Shown piece by piece: positions 38,101 through 50,100 of a DNA stretch of 64,000 bases. Every line of letters starts with the position of its first letter. Positions within the stretch are counted from its first letter, which is position 1. Source of the stretch: Hormiphora californensis. Taxonomy: Eukaryota > Ctenophora > Tentaculata > Cydippida > Pleurobrachiidae. The stretch spans positions 4,374,032 to 4,438,031 of the forward strand of contig CM035359.1 of NCBI GenBank assembly GCA_020137815.1, given 5' to 3'. The notes beneath the pieces were generated by a model that worked only from the letters and a program-made list of their open reading frames with translations, was not told where the DNA came from and ran no database searches. A program made the translations under genes and the position numbers.

Positions 38101-41100
38101 GCAAGTAGAGAGTGTCGGATATACCTCCTCCACGGTTCTAACACTAGATATGGTAGAGTGTTCTTTTTCCCTACCACTAGCTATGGTAGAGTGTTCTTTC
38201 TCTCTACCACTTGATACGACAGGGTGTGTGTTTGAACCTCCCGTACTTCCTCCCACGACAGGGTGCTCCAACAACGCTTCCTCTACGGGAGGATCCGGCC
38301 TATCTGGCGGAGTGGATTCCCTCGAAGAAGAATCTGAAGATAAGGATATGGGCGTCTCTGGTGGCGTCACATACTTCTCTGGGGTGGATTGTGAAGTTGG
38401 AACCCGCACCCTTGTAGATCTTTGCGGAGGAGGCGCGTAGAGTTTCTGGTGGACTCGATCTACCCGGGATGGAACCACCTCTGTAGTCCTTCCCCTCACA
38501 CACTCCTCACCCACGCTAACCACATCAACTGTCACTCTCTGAGCTCTCCGGAGTTTAGGGGAACACACCGTCCTCCCCACTACACCTGTCTCAGCCGCAA
38601 CACGTGATGTACCACCACGACGCAGAGAGTTTCGGAGAAGGGTCCGAGATTGGGGGCTCTTTGTCTGAAGGAGGACCGCCTCCCGAGGGGTCGGGGTGAT
38701 AGCTCGTTCCGGGGAGCGGAGGAGAGTGGCGGGGGCAGTCCGCCGGATTAGACAACCCCTGATGAATGATTCTCCCGGTGTGATCGGGGTGTCCGAGTCC
38801 CTCCTTGCTAGAGATAAGGGTTCTGGAGTGGTGTAACAGGAAGTGGGTGACTGGGTGTGGGGCTGGCAGCTGGGAGATGATGGTGTCTGTATTGGCAATG
38901 GAACTGGGGCTGGGGAGATGGGGAAGGAGTATTTAGCGAACGGATTCTCCCTCACACACCCTCCTTCCTCACCAGGAAGTTCTAATGGAGTTATCTCTGA
39001 TGGAGTACTAGGCTCCTCGGGAAGTCGTGAAGTAGGGCTGTTATCTGTGCAGTTTTCCAAAACCAACCCAGTAGCAGCAGCAGTGGGCTTGGCCTTTTTC
39101 ACGAACAACCTCCCAAATTTACCACCTCGTTTCCCACCAGTTTGATCTGATCCCTGCTGTTCCCGTTTCCTGTTCCCTTCCTCCTTCTTCTTCTCTATCC
39201 TCCTTGCGATCCCGGATAACTTTCTCTGCTTGGGTGCCCGCTGGTCAATGACAACATCAGGAACTACCAACTCAGGCTCCACCATGTCCAGAGTGGGTGA
39301 ACCAGGAGGGGGAACGGAGGAAATAGTTTCGAACATATCTCGGAGGGATCGCACACTGCTGACACTTTTTGCGCGGCGTAACTTCCGCTCCTCGTGGTCC
39401 TGTTCTTCCTCTATCACTGTTGTTGCACTTCTCCTGCAGGGACGGGAGGGGGTTTTAGAGATGAGAACTACAGTTAAAGAGGAGGAGGGGGTAGATGGGA
39501 GTTCCAGTAAAACTAAACAGTGTTTAGTAAACACAGTACATCATAGGGCCGATTTAACCGTATTTGGGGCTCGATAATAGCATACATTCACCCGAGTAGA
39601 CTACATAAGTCTAAAAAGAGAGCAGCACTCTCACCGGCCAGAGCCAAATCTAATCTTTAGTTACCTCAAAATAGGTGACTCGTAGTTGGTAGTGTGAACG
39701 GGACTGCTGCTGAACAGTTCCTTGTAATGGAAATTGCAGTAAAACCCACAAGGGTGGGGCGATAGTTTGGCTGCTTCCTCTGACACATATTGGACGTTGG
39801 CAACACTGTGAGGGGGAGGAGGGGGTTATCATGGGTTAGTGGTGGTTGTCATGGAGTTATCATGGGGTTATCGTGGGGTTAGTGGTGGTCAGAAGTAATT
39901 GTCAAATTGGTTCCGTTTAGATATAATCAGTTAGGGTCAAAGATCAATTGGGGGTCGAATGATATCTCCCAAATTAATAAGTTACTTCAATTATAATGGG
40001 AATGACTTATTGAAATTAACTTATTAATTAGTAATTACCTAACTTTGTCCAGACAGTACTCGCACTTGAGACAACTTATATGGAACTTTTGGCTGTGAGA
40101 ACTGGCCAGTTGTGTCGGTGTAATGTGTCGAGAACAGAAATAACACAGGTCCCTGGATATCTGGAGACTCTGATAGGGTTAGTGGGCGTTGAATATATGG
40201 GGGGAGAGGGGCAGGGAGAGGGGCAGGGGGAGGGGGAGTTGTGTCGGTGTAATGTGGCGAGAACAGAAATATTAGGTTGTTCCATAAATATTGTCCTTCG
40301 GTGGTTTTTTCAAAAAACTGATCATTTGAAAGAAAACAAACGGTCCTACGGTATTTCTGACATCCTTGGCACCATTCCTATAGGTCAGGGATTCTACGTG
40401 CCCATACAGAAGGGTAGCTATAGGTGAATTTGATAGGCCAGTCTTGTAACGATCTTAAAACTTACTTTGGCCCATTTTGTACCTGCCCAAAACCATCTCG
40501 GAACCATCTAACCTCAGGAGAGTCATCTCTGATCCCTTATGAAGTAGTGTGGTGAGTTACAGGCATCAGAATGATGCTCAGACATCCCTATGACAACTTA
40601 TGTGGACGCCAAATCGACAAATTAACATTGATTTTCAGCGCAAAAAGTGGCTACCTCGCAAAATCATGTTTCTTGACCCCAGATGGTCTACCTGAATGCG
40701 ATTGATGGTCCTACGTGGTAGAGAAAGGTCTATTCTAATGTTATTAGGCCGATTTCAAGACTGTCCTTCATTGACTTTTTCTCACGGTCATTGTTTTCTG
40801 TCAAAAACGTCTGCAGCTGGCGTTTTGAGTGAACTCTGTTTAAGGAGTGATAGCCCTAAAACGAAGGGTTCTATTCAAAAGTTAAAGGTCCCTGGAGCTC
40901 CCAGAGGATGTCCCCTAAGTCTCCAGCGGGTAAAATGAGCAGCCCATATCCTTATTTTAGCACAGGATTCGATTTAATGAGAAGGAAAAATTTCATGATC
41001 GAAATTTTGAAGATCGTAGTAAGACATACGTGTAAAGATTGGCCCATAACTCCTGAACTATACTACCTTGAGACATCCCCAACCTATATGACTGGAGCCA

Positions 41101-44100
41101 AGGATGCTAGGAATACCGTAGAACCGTTTATTTTCTTTCAAATCATCAGTTTCTTGAAAAAACCACCGAAGGACAATATTTATGGAACAACCTAATAACA
41201 CAGGTCCCTGGATATCTGGAGACTCTGATAGGGTTAGTGGGTGTTGAATATATGGGGGGAGAGGGGCAGGGAGAGGGGCAGGGGGAGGGGCAGGGAGGTA
41301 AGAAATTGAGGTAAGATACCGAATATATGATCGAGATGATTTTCAAAATATACCCATGGCTGCTTCACTCACCTTGCTCTCCTTACTAGTAAAATGGGTT
41401 CGAAGTGCGGAGAGATATTGAACCACTTTCTGCCTATCAGGTATACTGGACGCAGACAACTCTTTGGGTGTGAAGGGTGATACGATACCAAACTCTCTCT
41501 CTGTGACACTAAAAACTCGGTCCAAGACTTGATCACATTTCGATACTGCCGTGAAATTCCTGGGATATATATAATTTGTACTATGAACGTTTGTAGCTTG
41601 GCGCGTTATGAAGTTGGCTTTCGCCAGCGCGAGCTGGCGATAGCCAACTGGAGTTTAATCGCCCAGCAGGGCGATTAAACTGGTTTAAATCACGACGCCG
41701 ATCCCGAGATAATTAATTATCTAGTTAATTATCTAGTCAATCAACTAATTATCTAGTACACTCACAGTTTGTCCGGTCGGTATCGGTGGAGAAGTGCTGC
41801 GAATGCTAACCCGTTCCTCCAAGAAGTAGTCAGGTTACTGACCCTCACACCGTTATACCCGCACGTACTCTCTCTCGCCCAGTTTAGAAGTTTGCCGTGG
41901 TCCGCAGTAGTGGGAGGGGTGACCGAGACAGATGATGAGGGGGGAGCAGCAGCAGTGTTCGGTCGAACCGTCACTTGGACAGTTTTCCTCCTGTCAAGTC
42001 TCCCACGGCGCTTAACTTTTCCATCAGAACTGTGTAGATGGAATCACGTGTCAGTTGTATGATGTATCATTTGTCTAGCCAGTCAGGAGAAAGTGTAAAA
42101 TTTATCCGAAAACTTGGTGGTGTTCAAAGATTTATCTTTCTTCCCGAAACGAACCTATAATTTGATACTTGTTGATGTACTAGGGGACCCTACCTGTTTG
42201 ATATTTGTTGATGTACTAGGGGACCCTACCTGTTTGATATTTGTTGATGTACTAGGGGACCCTACCTGTTTGATATTTGTTGATGTACTAGGGGACCCTA
42301 CCTGTTTGATATTTGTTGATGTACTAGGGGACCCTACCTGTTTGATATTTGTTGATGTACTAGGGGACCCTACCTGTTTGATACTTGTTGATGTACTAGG
42401 GGACCCTACCTGTTTGATACTTGTTGATGTACTAGGGGACCCTACCTGTTTGATATTTGTTGATGTACTAGGGGACCCTACCTGTTTGATATTTGTTGAT
42501 GTACTAGGGGACCCTACCTGTTTGATATTTGTTGATGTACAAGGAAACCCTACCTGTTTGATATTTGTTGATGTACTAGGAAACCCTACCTGTTTGATAC
42601 TTGTTGATGTACTAGGGGACCCTACCTGTTTGATATTTGTTGATGTACTAGAGGACCCTACCTGTTTGATACTTGTTGATGTACTAGAGGACCCTACCTG
42701 TTTGATATTTGTTGATGTACTAGGGGACCCTACCTGTTTGATATTTGTTGATGTACTAGGGGACCCTACCTGTTTGATATTTGTTGATGTACTAGGGGAC
42801 CCTACCTGTTTGATATTTGTTGATGTACAAGGAAACCCTACCTGTTTGATATTTGTTGATGTACTAGGAAACCCTACCTGTTTGATACTTGTTGATGTAC
42901 TAGGGGACCCTACCTGTTTGATATTTGTTGATGTACTAGAGGACCCTACCTGTTTGATACTTGTTGATGTACTAGAGGACCCTGCCTGTTTGATACTTGT
43001 TGGTGTACTAGGGGACCCTACCTGTTTGATATTTGTTGATGTACTAGAGGACCCTACCTGTTTGATATTTGTTGATGTACTAGGGGACCCTACCTGTTTG
43101 ATATTTGTTGATGTACTAGGGGACCCTACCTGTTTGATATTTGTTGATGTACTAGGGGACCCTACCTGTTTGATATTTGTTGATGTACAAGGAAACCCTA
43201 CCTGTTTGATACTTGTTGATGTACTAGGGGACCCTACCTGTTTGATACTTGTTGATGTACTAGAGGACCCTACCTGTTTGATATTTGTTGATGTACTAGG
43301 GGACCCTACCTGTTTGATACTTGTTGATGTACTATAGGGGACCCTACCTGTTTGATATTTGTTGATGTACTAGGGGACCCTACCTGTTTGATACTTGTTG
43401 ATGTACTAGGGGACCCTACCTGTTTGATATTTGTTGATGTACTAGGGGACCCTACCTGTTTGATATTTGTTGATGTACTAGGGGACCCTACCTGTTTGAT
43501 ACTTGTTGATGTACTAGAGGACCCTACCTGTTTGATATTTGTTGATGTACTGGGAAACCCTACCTGTTTGATACTTGTTGATGTACTAGGGGACCCTACC
43601 TGTTTGATACTTGTTGATGTACTAGGGGACCCTACCTATTTGATATTTGTTGATGTACTAGGGGACCCTACCTGTTTGATATTTGTTGATGTACTAGGGG
43701 ACCCTACCTGTTTGATATTTGTTGATGTACTAGGGGACCCTACCTGTTTGATACTTGTTGGTGTACTAGGGGACCCTACCTGTTTGATATTTGTTGATGT
43801 ACTAGGGGACCCTACCTGTTTGATATTTGTTGATGTACTAGGGGACCCTACCTGTTTGATATTTGTTGATGTACTAGAGGACCCTACCTGTTTGATATTT
43901 GTTGATGTACTAGAGGACCCTACCTGTTTGATATTTGTTGGTGTACTAGAGGACCCTACCTGTTTGATAGTTGTTAATGTACTAGAGGACCCTACCTGTT
44001 TGATATTTGTTGGTGTACTAGAGGACCCTACCTGTTTGATATTTGTTGATGTACTAGGGGACCCTACCTGTTTGATACTTGTTGATGTACTAGGGGACCC

Positions 44101-47100
44101 TACCTGTTTGATACTTGTTGATGTACTAGGGGACCCTACCTGTTTGATATTTGTTGATGTACTAGGGGACCCTACCTGTTTGATATTTGTTGATGTACTA
44201 GAGGACCCTACCTGTTTGATACTTGTTGATGTACTAGGGGACCCTACCTGTTTGATACTTGTTGATGTACTAGGGGACCCTACCTGTTTGATATTTGTTG
44301 ATGTACTAGAGGACCCTACCTGTTTGATATTTGTTGATGTACTAGGGGACCCTACCTGTTTGATACTTGTTGGTGTACTAGGGGACCCTACCTGTTTGAT
44401 ACTTGTTGATGTACTAGAGGACCCTACCTGTTTGATACTTGTTGATGTACTAGGGGACCCTACCTGTTTGATACTTGTTGATGTACTAGAGGACCCTACC
44501 TGTTTGATACTTGTTGATGTACTAGGGGACCCTACCTGTTTGATATTTGTTGATGTACTAGGGGACCCTACCTGTTTGATATTTGTTGATGTACTAGGGG
44601 GCCCTCCTCTCGGTTGTATAGATGAAACACCTGGAACTGCTGAGCGCTGACTGTCCAATAGTTGTACCGTGTATTCGGATCGATCGTGTATTTCTGATGT
44701 CTGCAGGGGGAGGAGAGGTTTAGATCTTCTGATGTCTATTGGCAGTAGGAGGGGGAGATGGGGCAGTAATTTCGGTCCGGACTGTCAACCGGATGGCGGA
44801 TATTTATAAAGCTTTGGCCGAAAGTTTCAGGTCTCATTCGAACCACCAATTCGAGTTTCTGTACTCACTTGGAGCTCAGCTTTCCCGGGGTGCACTGTGG
44901 GAGAAGCTTGAATAGACTCTCCCTCTCTCGCAACACATCGTATATTGGCACACCTTGAATCAAAGTGAGATTGTTACTTTAACCAAGAAGAGCAAGAGTG
45001 AGATTAGTACAATAACTAGGGTGAGAGAAATCTGAATTGAGTTGGTCAGCCTAGTAAAATAAATATCAACACTTCAGTAAGATAGATAGGTCATTCGTAA
45101 AATCAGGATATAGTGTTAAAATGAATGACCTAAACTTATATTTCGTCAGCAAATTATACACAGTACAGGTCTAAGAAAGGACACATTGGGAGGAGCTTGC
45201 TCTACCCTTTTTCTGTAAATGATGGTTAGAACATAAAAACTTGATATAGGAGCCCTACCTTCGAAGTATCTCTTGAACATCCAAGCTGAGTTTAGCGCGG
45301 AAAGAAAACCACGAGCACAACCAGTCCCTTGTGGCCAGAACGGCTGAGAGTGAGATAGGTTGGTATAGAAAAAAAAATTTTCTCCTGAAATAATATCCGA
45401 GTCTCTCTTTTCTGATTGAATATGAGACTCTTATCGAACGTGGAAACACATGAACTTATTAGTATTAGTGCATACCTCAAGGAGAGAATCTCCTACTAGA
45501 CACATCACCAATTTCTCACCACTTCTCTCGACTACCAGAGTACTATTGGCGGCAATCTGAAAAATGAAATAATACGTCAGTTAATTTGAAGTTTGTCCTT
45601 GGGGCAGCAAGAGTCTTCACTCTACAGTTCACCACGGTAATTTTAGGGGGGGGGGGTAGCGTAGGGGTCGTTCACGAAAAAAATTATGAGCCTATCTGGT
45701 ACATTGCTTTTCGAACGTAGAATTCAACGCACCCGTCACTCATGCATTGATTTTTGAGGAAAGCGGAGTCAAAATTGGGAGATCTCATAGTGCAACGCCT
45801 CTTAAAATATATGTTGAACACAATATACAATTATATTATATTATATTACCTCGACCAAAACGCGGAGTTTTTACGTCAGCCGACCCGAAACCTGATTAAA
45901 TTTGGCCACCCGCTGGTCTCAGGGCCTCCAAATATGTCAAAATATGTCTGAATTGTCATTTGGGGTCATTTAGACCTTTTAATTACATGTAATTACCCTT
46001 TAATTACATGTAATTACATTTTAATTACATGTAATTACTTCCAATTACTTCAGCACCTCGAGAGCTTTCGAACGCACCATAGAACACCTTTCTACTCCTT
46101 CTAATTGCCGAGTTCTGTATTATACCCCTTATTTTCACTGTTTTTCGCGTCCTACCCCTTATAGGTTTGGGCACACCCATCGCCACACCCCCTATACGTC
46201 GCGGGACCTCGAGACCTTTCCAACGAGCCATAGAACACCTCTCTACTACTTCAGGGGGCTTCAAAACTTTCACTCTAAAAATATCTATGGTTTTATGGTT
46301 TATGGTTTTATGGTTTTATGGTTTTTTTTTCATCTGGTATTAAGGGCCTGTCGGCTCGGCCCCGTTGTTTTAGTTTTAGGGGGGATGTTTTAGTGGGGAT
46401 GGGTTGAGTTTGGGTTATATTCGGGTCGGGGGGCCTTGCCAGGCCCCGAATATATTCATTAACAACAGAGTTATGTTGTCCGTTAGCGTATTATATAGGT
46501 CTTTAGGGCTCTATCTACATTAGTGCTGAGTCTGTAATAGGTTTTAGGACTGTAATAGCAGTTTTACTAATGTTAGGTTGATCACGGTCTTCCTGAGTTT
46601 ACTCTCCCAAACCCGATCCTATACCGGTGGACAGTTCCTGATGGAGAGGGAGGGGGGGGGCTATTCTCCTAGTGCCGGCGATATCGCTTTCCGATAGTCC
46701 CCTGTGAGCTTGCCGTTGGCAAGCCCAGGCACTCTGTAGATAGATAGACGGTCTTCCTGGAACGTCCAAAGTATAAACATGCTCTGCATAAACTGATTGT
46801 TGGGTGGCCTTGCTATAGCGGGGTGGTTAACGTGCTCGGACGCCTAACCGTGTTCGATGCGGCCTCTACTACTTTCGGGCAGGTCTTCCTCCAGACGCAG
46901 CAATCACAAACAAACAAATAAATTAATGTCGTTTGAGACTCCATTACAGTTAGCTTCTAGAATAAAAATGCGGTATCTTAATTTAAAGATTGACAAGATA
47001 CAAAGCTTAAGCTTTTTCGTCTATCGTATTTTTTCGATTTGTCATTGATTTTGGGCATTTTTTAGTATGGGGTCTACTGTCAAATGAGTGGTGCAATTTG

Positions 47101-50100
47101 AGAATTCATACTGTAATATCTTCGCCCTCCTGGTGAGATACAGAAACCGTTTTGCTGCATGGTGTTGGAAAGGTAGCCAAGATCAAGTCTTAATCTTATG
47201 AGGAACCGGAAACGTGAGTTTTGATTTGCGAGACGCAGTGAGTGTGCCTAGTAATCTCAGTGCTGGCAGTATCGGTAGACCCCCTTTTTTCTGGACGATG
47301 TTGAATGATCTATTATGTCATTGGTTTCACTATCACTATCACTTGGGCAAGAGGTGACATTTATGTTAGGTTATGTGGCAGGTCGGAAGAATCTCGACAC
47401 CGAAATATATATGTATTTCAAATACATATGTATTTCAAATACACATGTCTATTTCAACTGAAATATATATGTATTTCAAATGCTAATGAGGGGGACATGT
47501 GATACGATTCTGGGACGCCTTATTAGCAGTGGGAGACAATACGGGATATTAACCATGTGATTTGGGGAAGCTTATTAGCAGTAGGAGACAATATAGTAGA
47601 GGCAATAATTACAGTCACCTCCTCTGATTTCTATGAAACTTCTCCCATGCTAAGAGGTGGCAATAGAGGTTCAAATACCGCAGAGTTTAAGTCTGAACAA
47701 TGTTCGGTTCGTTAATTATCGCTAATTGAAAAACGCAAAAATGGCCTAAAATCGCCCTAAGTTCCGAATTGAAATTTTGGAGTTGAGACTCCAGACTTCG
47801 TAGAGATGTCCGCTAGGATGACAATATGCACCAAAATCGGACGGAAGCCTAAATTCGTCCGAATTCGGTACGAAAAGCCGGGTAGACTGATTTTTGGTCA
47901 CGTGACATGGGTCCAAAATCAGTTTTTTGCCATTTACGCCTTTCCTGTACGTCGGAGACAAAAAATATGGCCAATACTTGTCATTTCCATCGCTTTCTGC
48001 ATCTTTTAAGCCCCCTATAAACATCCCTTACTTCAACGGTTCAGAAGTTAGAGTTTTTCAGGAGACTAAATGACGTCACTTCTGAACCGTTGGAGTAAGG
48101 GATGTTTATAGGGGGCTTAAAAGATGCAGAAAGCGATGGAAATGACAAGTATTGGCCATATTTTTTGTCTCCGACGTACAGGAAAGGCGTAAATGGCAAA
48201 AAACTGATTTTGGACCCATGTCACGTGACCAAAAATCAGTCTACCCGGCTTTTCGTACCGAATTCGGACGAATTTAGGCTTCCGTCCGATTTTGGTGCAT
48301 ATTGTCATCCTAGTGGACATCTCTACGAAGTCTGGAGTCTCAACTCCAAAATTTCAATTCGGAACTTAGGGCGATTTTAGGCCATTTTTGCGTTTTTCAA
48401 TTAGCGATAATTAACGAACCGAACATTGTTCAGACTTAAACTCTGCGGTATTTGAACCTCTATTGCCACCTCTTAGCATGGGAGAAGTTTCATAGAAATC
48501 AGAGGAGGTGACTGTAATTATTGCCTCTACTAATACGAGATATGGAACATGATTCAGGGAAGCCAATCAAGAGTGTTAGACGATATGAGACACGATTCGG
48601 GGAAGGTTTCTATCGCTTTCCATCCCTATGACCCTATCTGTGTGTCTCTCTGTCTGTCTCTCTTTCTTTCTCTATCTCCCTCATTCTCTCTCACTTTCTC
48701 CAAGGGAGAAAGATAAACATGGACAAAGAGAGATACCCATAACTTTTTCTCGAATGAGAAAAAACACGGTTTAGCCATGCGAATTGAATAGAGGATATCT
48801 TCTTGACCTCCCTGACCATTAGTCCTTCAATGCCGCCACCTCCTTCCAATCCGGTTTTTCTAGCTAAACCGACAATATGCAAGAAACGACCGATAGGCTA
48901 GGCGCCTACATCTACCTGTTAGGAAAGCGGCGAAGCCTATTTCCACGGAGCTCAACTGTTTTTTCTCATTCGGTAAAAAGTTATGGGTATCTCTCTTTCT
49001 CCATGTTTCTCTTTCTCCCTTGGAGAAAGTGAGAGAAAATAATAAATAATAAAAACTCGTACAGTTGGCTTGATGTCCCTTTTACAGGCTCCTCAAAGCC
49101 ACTGATGAGTGATGAACACATGTATTTCTACACGTGAGCACCTTACAATTACACATTAATTAATTAATTAGTGTGACACCTGTACGACTAGGTGAACCAT
49201 TGCAACGAGTACACTATCCAGGTAAATCCCCGTACCAATCATAACTTGGTTAGACGACGTGCGCTAGACCAGAATCGAACCCTGGACCTAGCGCATGGAA
49301 GGCCAGTGTGCTACCACTACACCACCCCGCCGACAAGAGAGAGAAAGAGGGAGATAGAGAAATAAAGAGAGACAGACAGAGAGACACAGAGATATGGATA
49401 GGGTCATAGGGATGGAAAGCGATAGAAACCTTCCCCGAATCGTGTCTCATATCGTCTAACACTCTTGATTGGCTTCCCCGAATCATGTTCCATATATCTC
49501 GTATCGTCTCCTACTGCTAATAAGCTTGCCCGAATCATATGGTTCATATCCCGTATTGTCTCTCACTGGTAATAAGGCGTCCCAGAATCGTATCACATGT
49601 CCAAAGTTGCTGCCGATTGTTCATGCCCACATTGAAGATACTGCACGTAATACCCCTCCCCCTCAATCAGGTGTCTATGTCACCTCCCCCTCATTATGTT
49701 ATTTGTGCAAGTGTCATCTCCCCCTGCAGTCCTCACTAATCACCATAATACATCGGCCGGGGGGGGGGGGGGGTGGTACTCTGGAACAAGACAACATCCT
49801 ATCCAGCGGAACCTTTTACTACAATTTATTATAATACGAACGGAAAACACATTTTTGGAGAAAGAATAAATTTAAAACACATTATTAGTCATTAGACGAT
49901 CTTCTGGCAAGAGCTCATCTCATCGTTCCACAAGCTCGGCACACCTCCCTGCGCTCCCTCTTCTATAACAATGAAATCTCCTTCGAAGTTATAATGTTCG
50001 AAGCACTTCCAATTTCCGCACGCTGCCCAATAAGAGGAGACCTGGTCGTTGAACTCCATCTCCCCGCTAACACCACCTAGTCGAGGAGTGTCCTCGGTCA

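Larger units (their letters stand above)
47487..49602. repeat. Inverted duplication, arms about 260 bp before insertions
   Basis: Arm A is 47487-47593 plus 48533 to about 48690, split by the foldback element. Arm B is about 49345-49602 in reverse, with a SINE at its inner edge. They share GGACATGTGATACGATTCTG, CTTATTAGCAGTAGGAGAC and AGTGTTAGACGATATGAGAC. A third palindrome lies between them. Confidence 0.8.

Noticed and set aside
36462-39577. Several plus-strand ORFs of 60-160 codons
   Set aside because: Antisense shadows of MICAL exon 18.
42114-44650. Two plus-strand ORFs of over 400 codons made of a 12-residue repeat ([12 protein letters not shown])
   Set aside because: The 36-bp unit is a multiple of three, so any frame free of stops stays open. 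The array is intronic on the other strand, continuous with the exon 13 donor, and has no start or end signals of its own.
47746-48380. Identical 92-codon ORFs on opposite strands
   Set aside because: They are the two arms of one foldback element; no recognisable protein and a single copy per arm.
49253-49335. tRNA-Gly gene
   Set aside because: Box A and B motifs are present, but the acceptor stem does not pair and a sister copy at 2.46 kb is decayed; a SINE head fits better.
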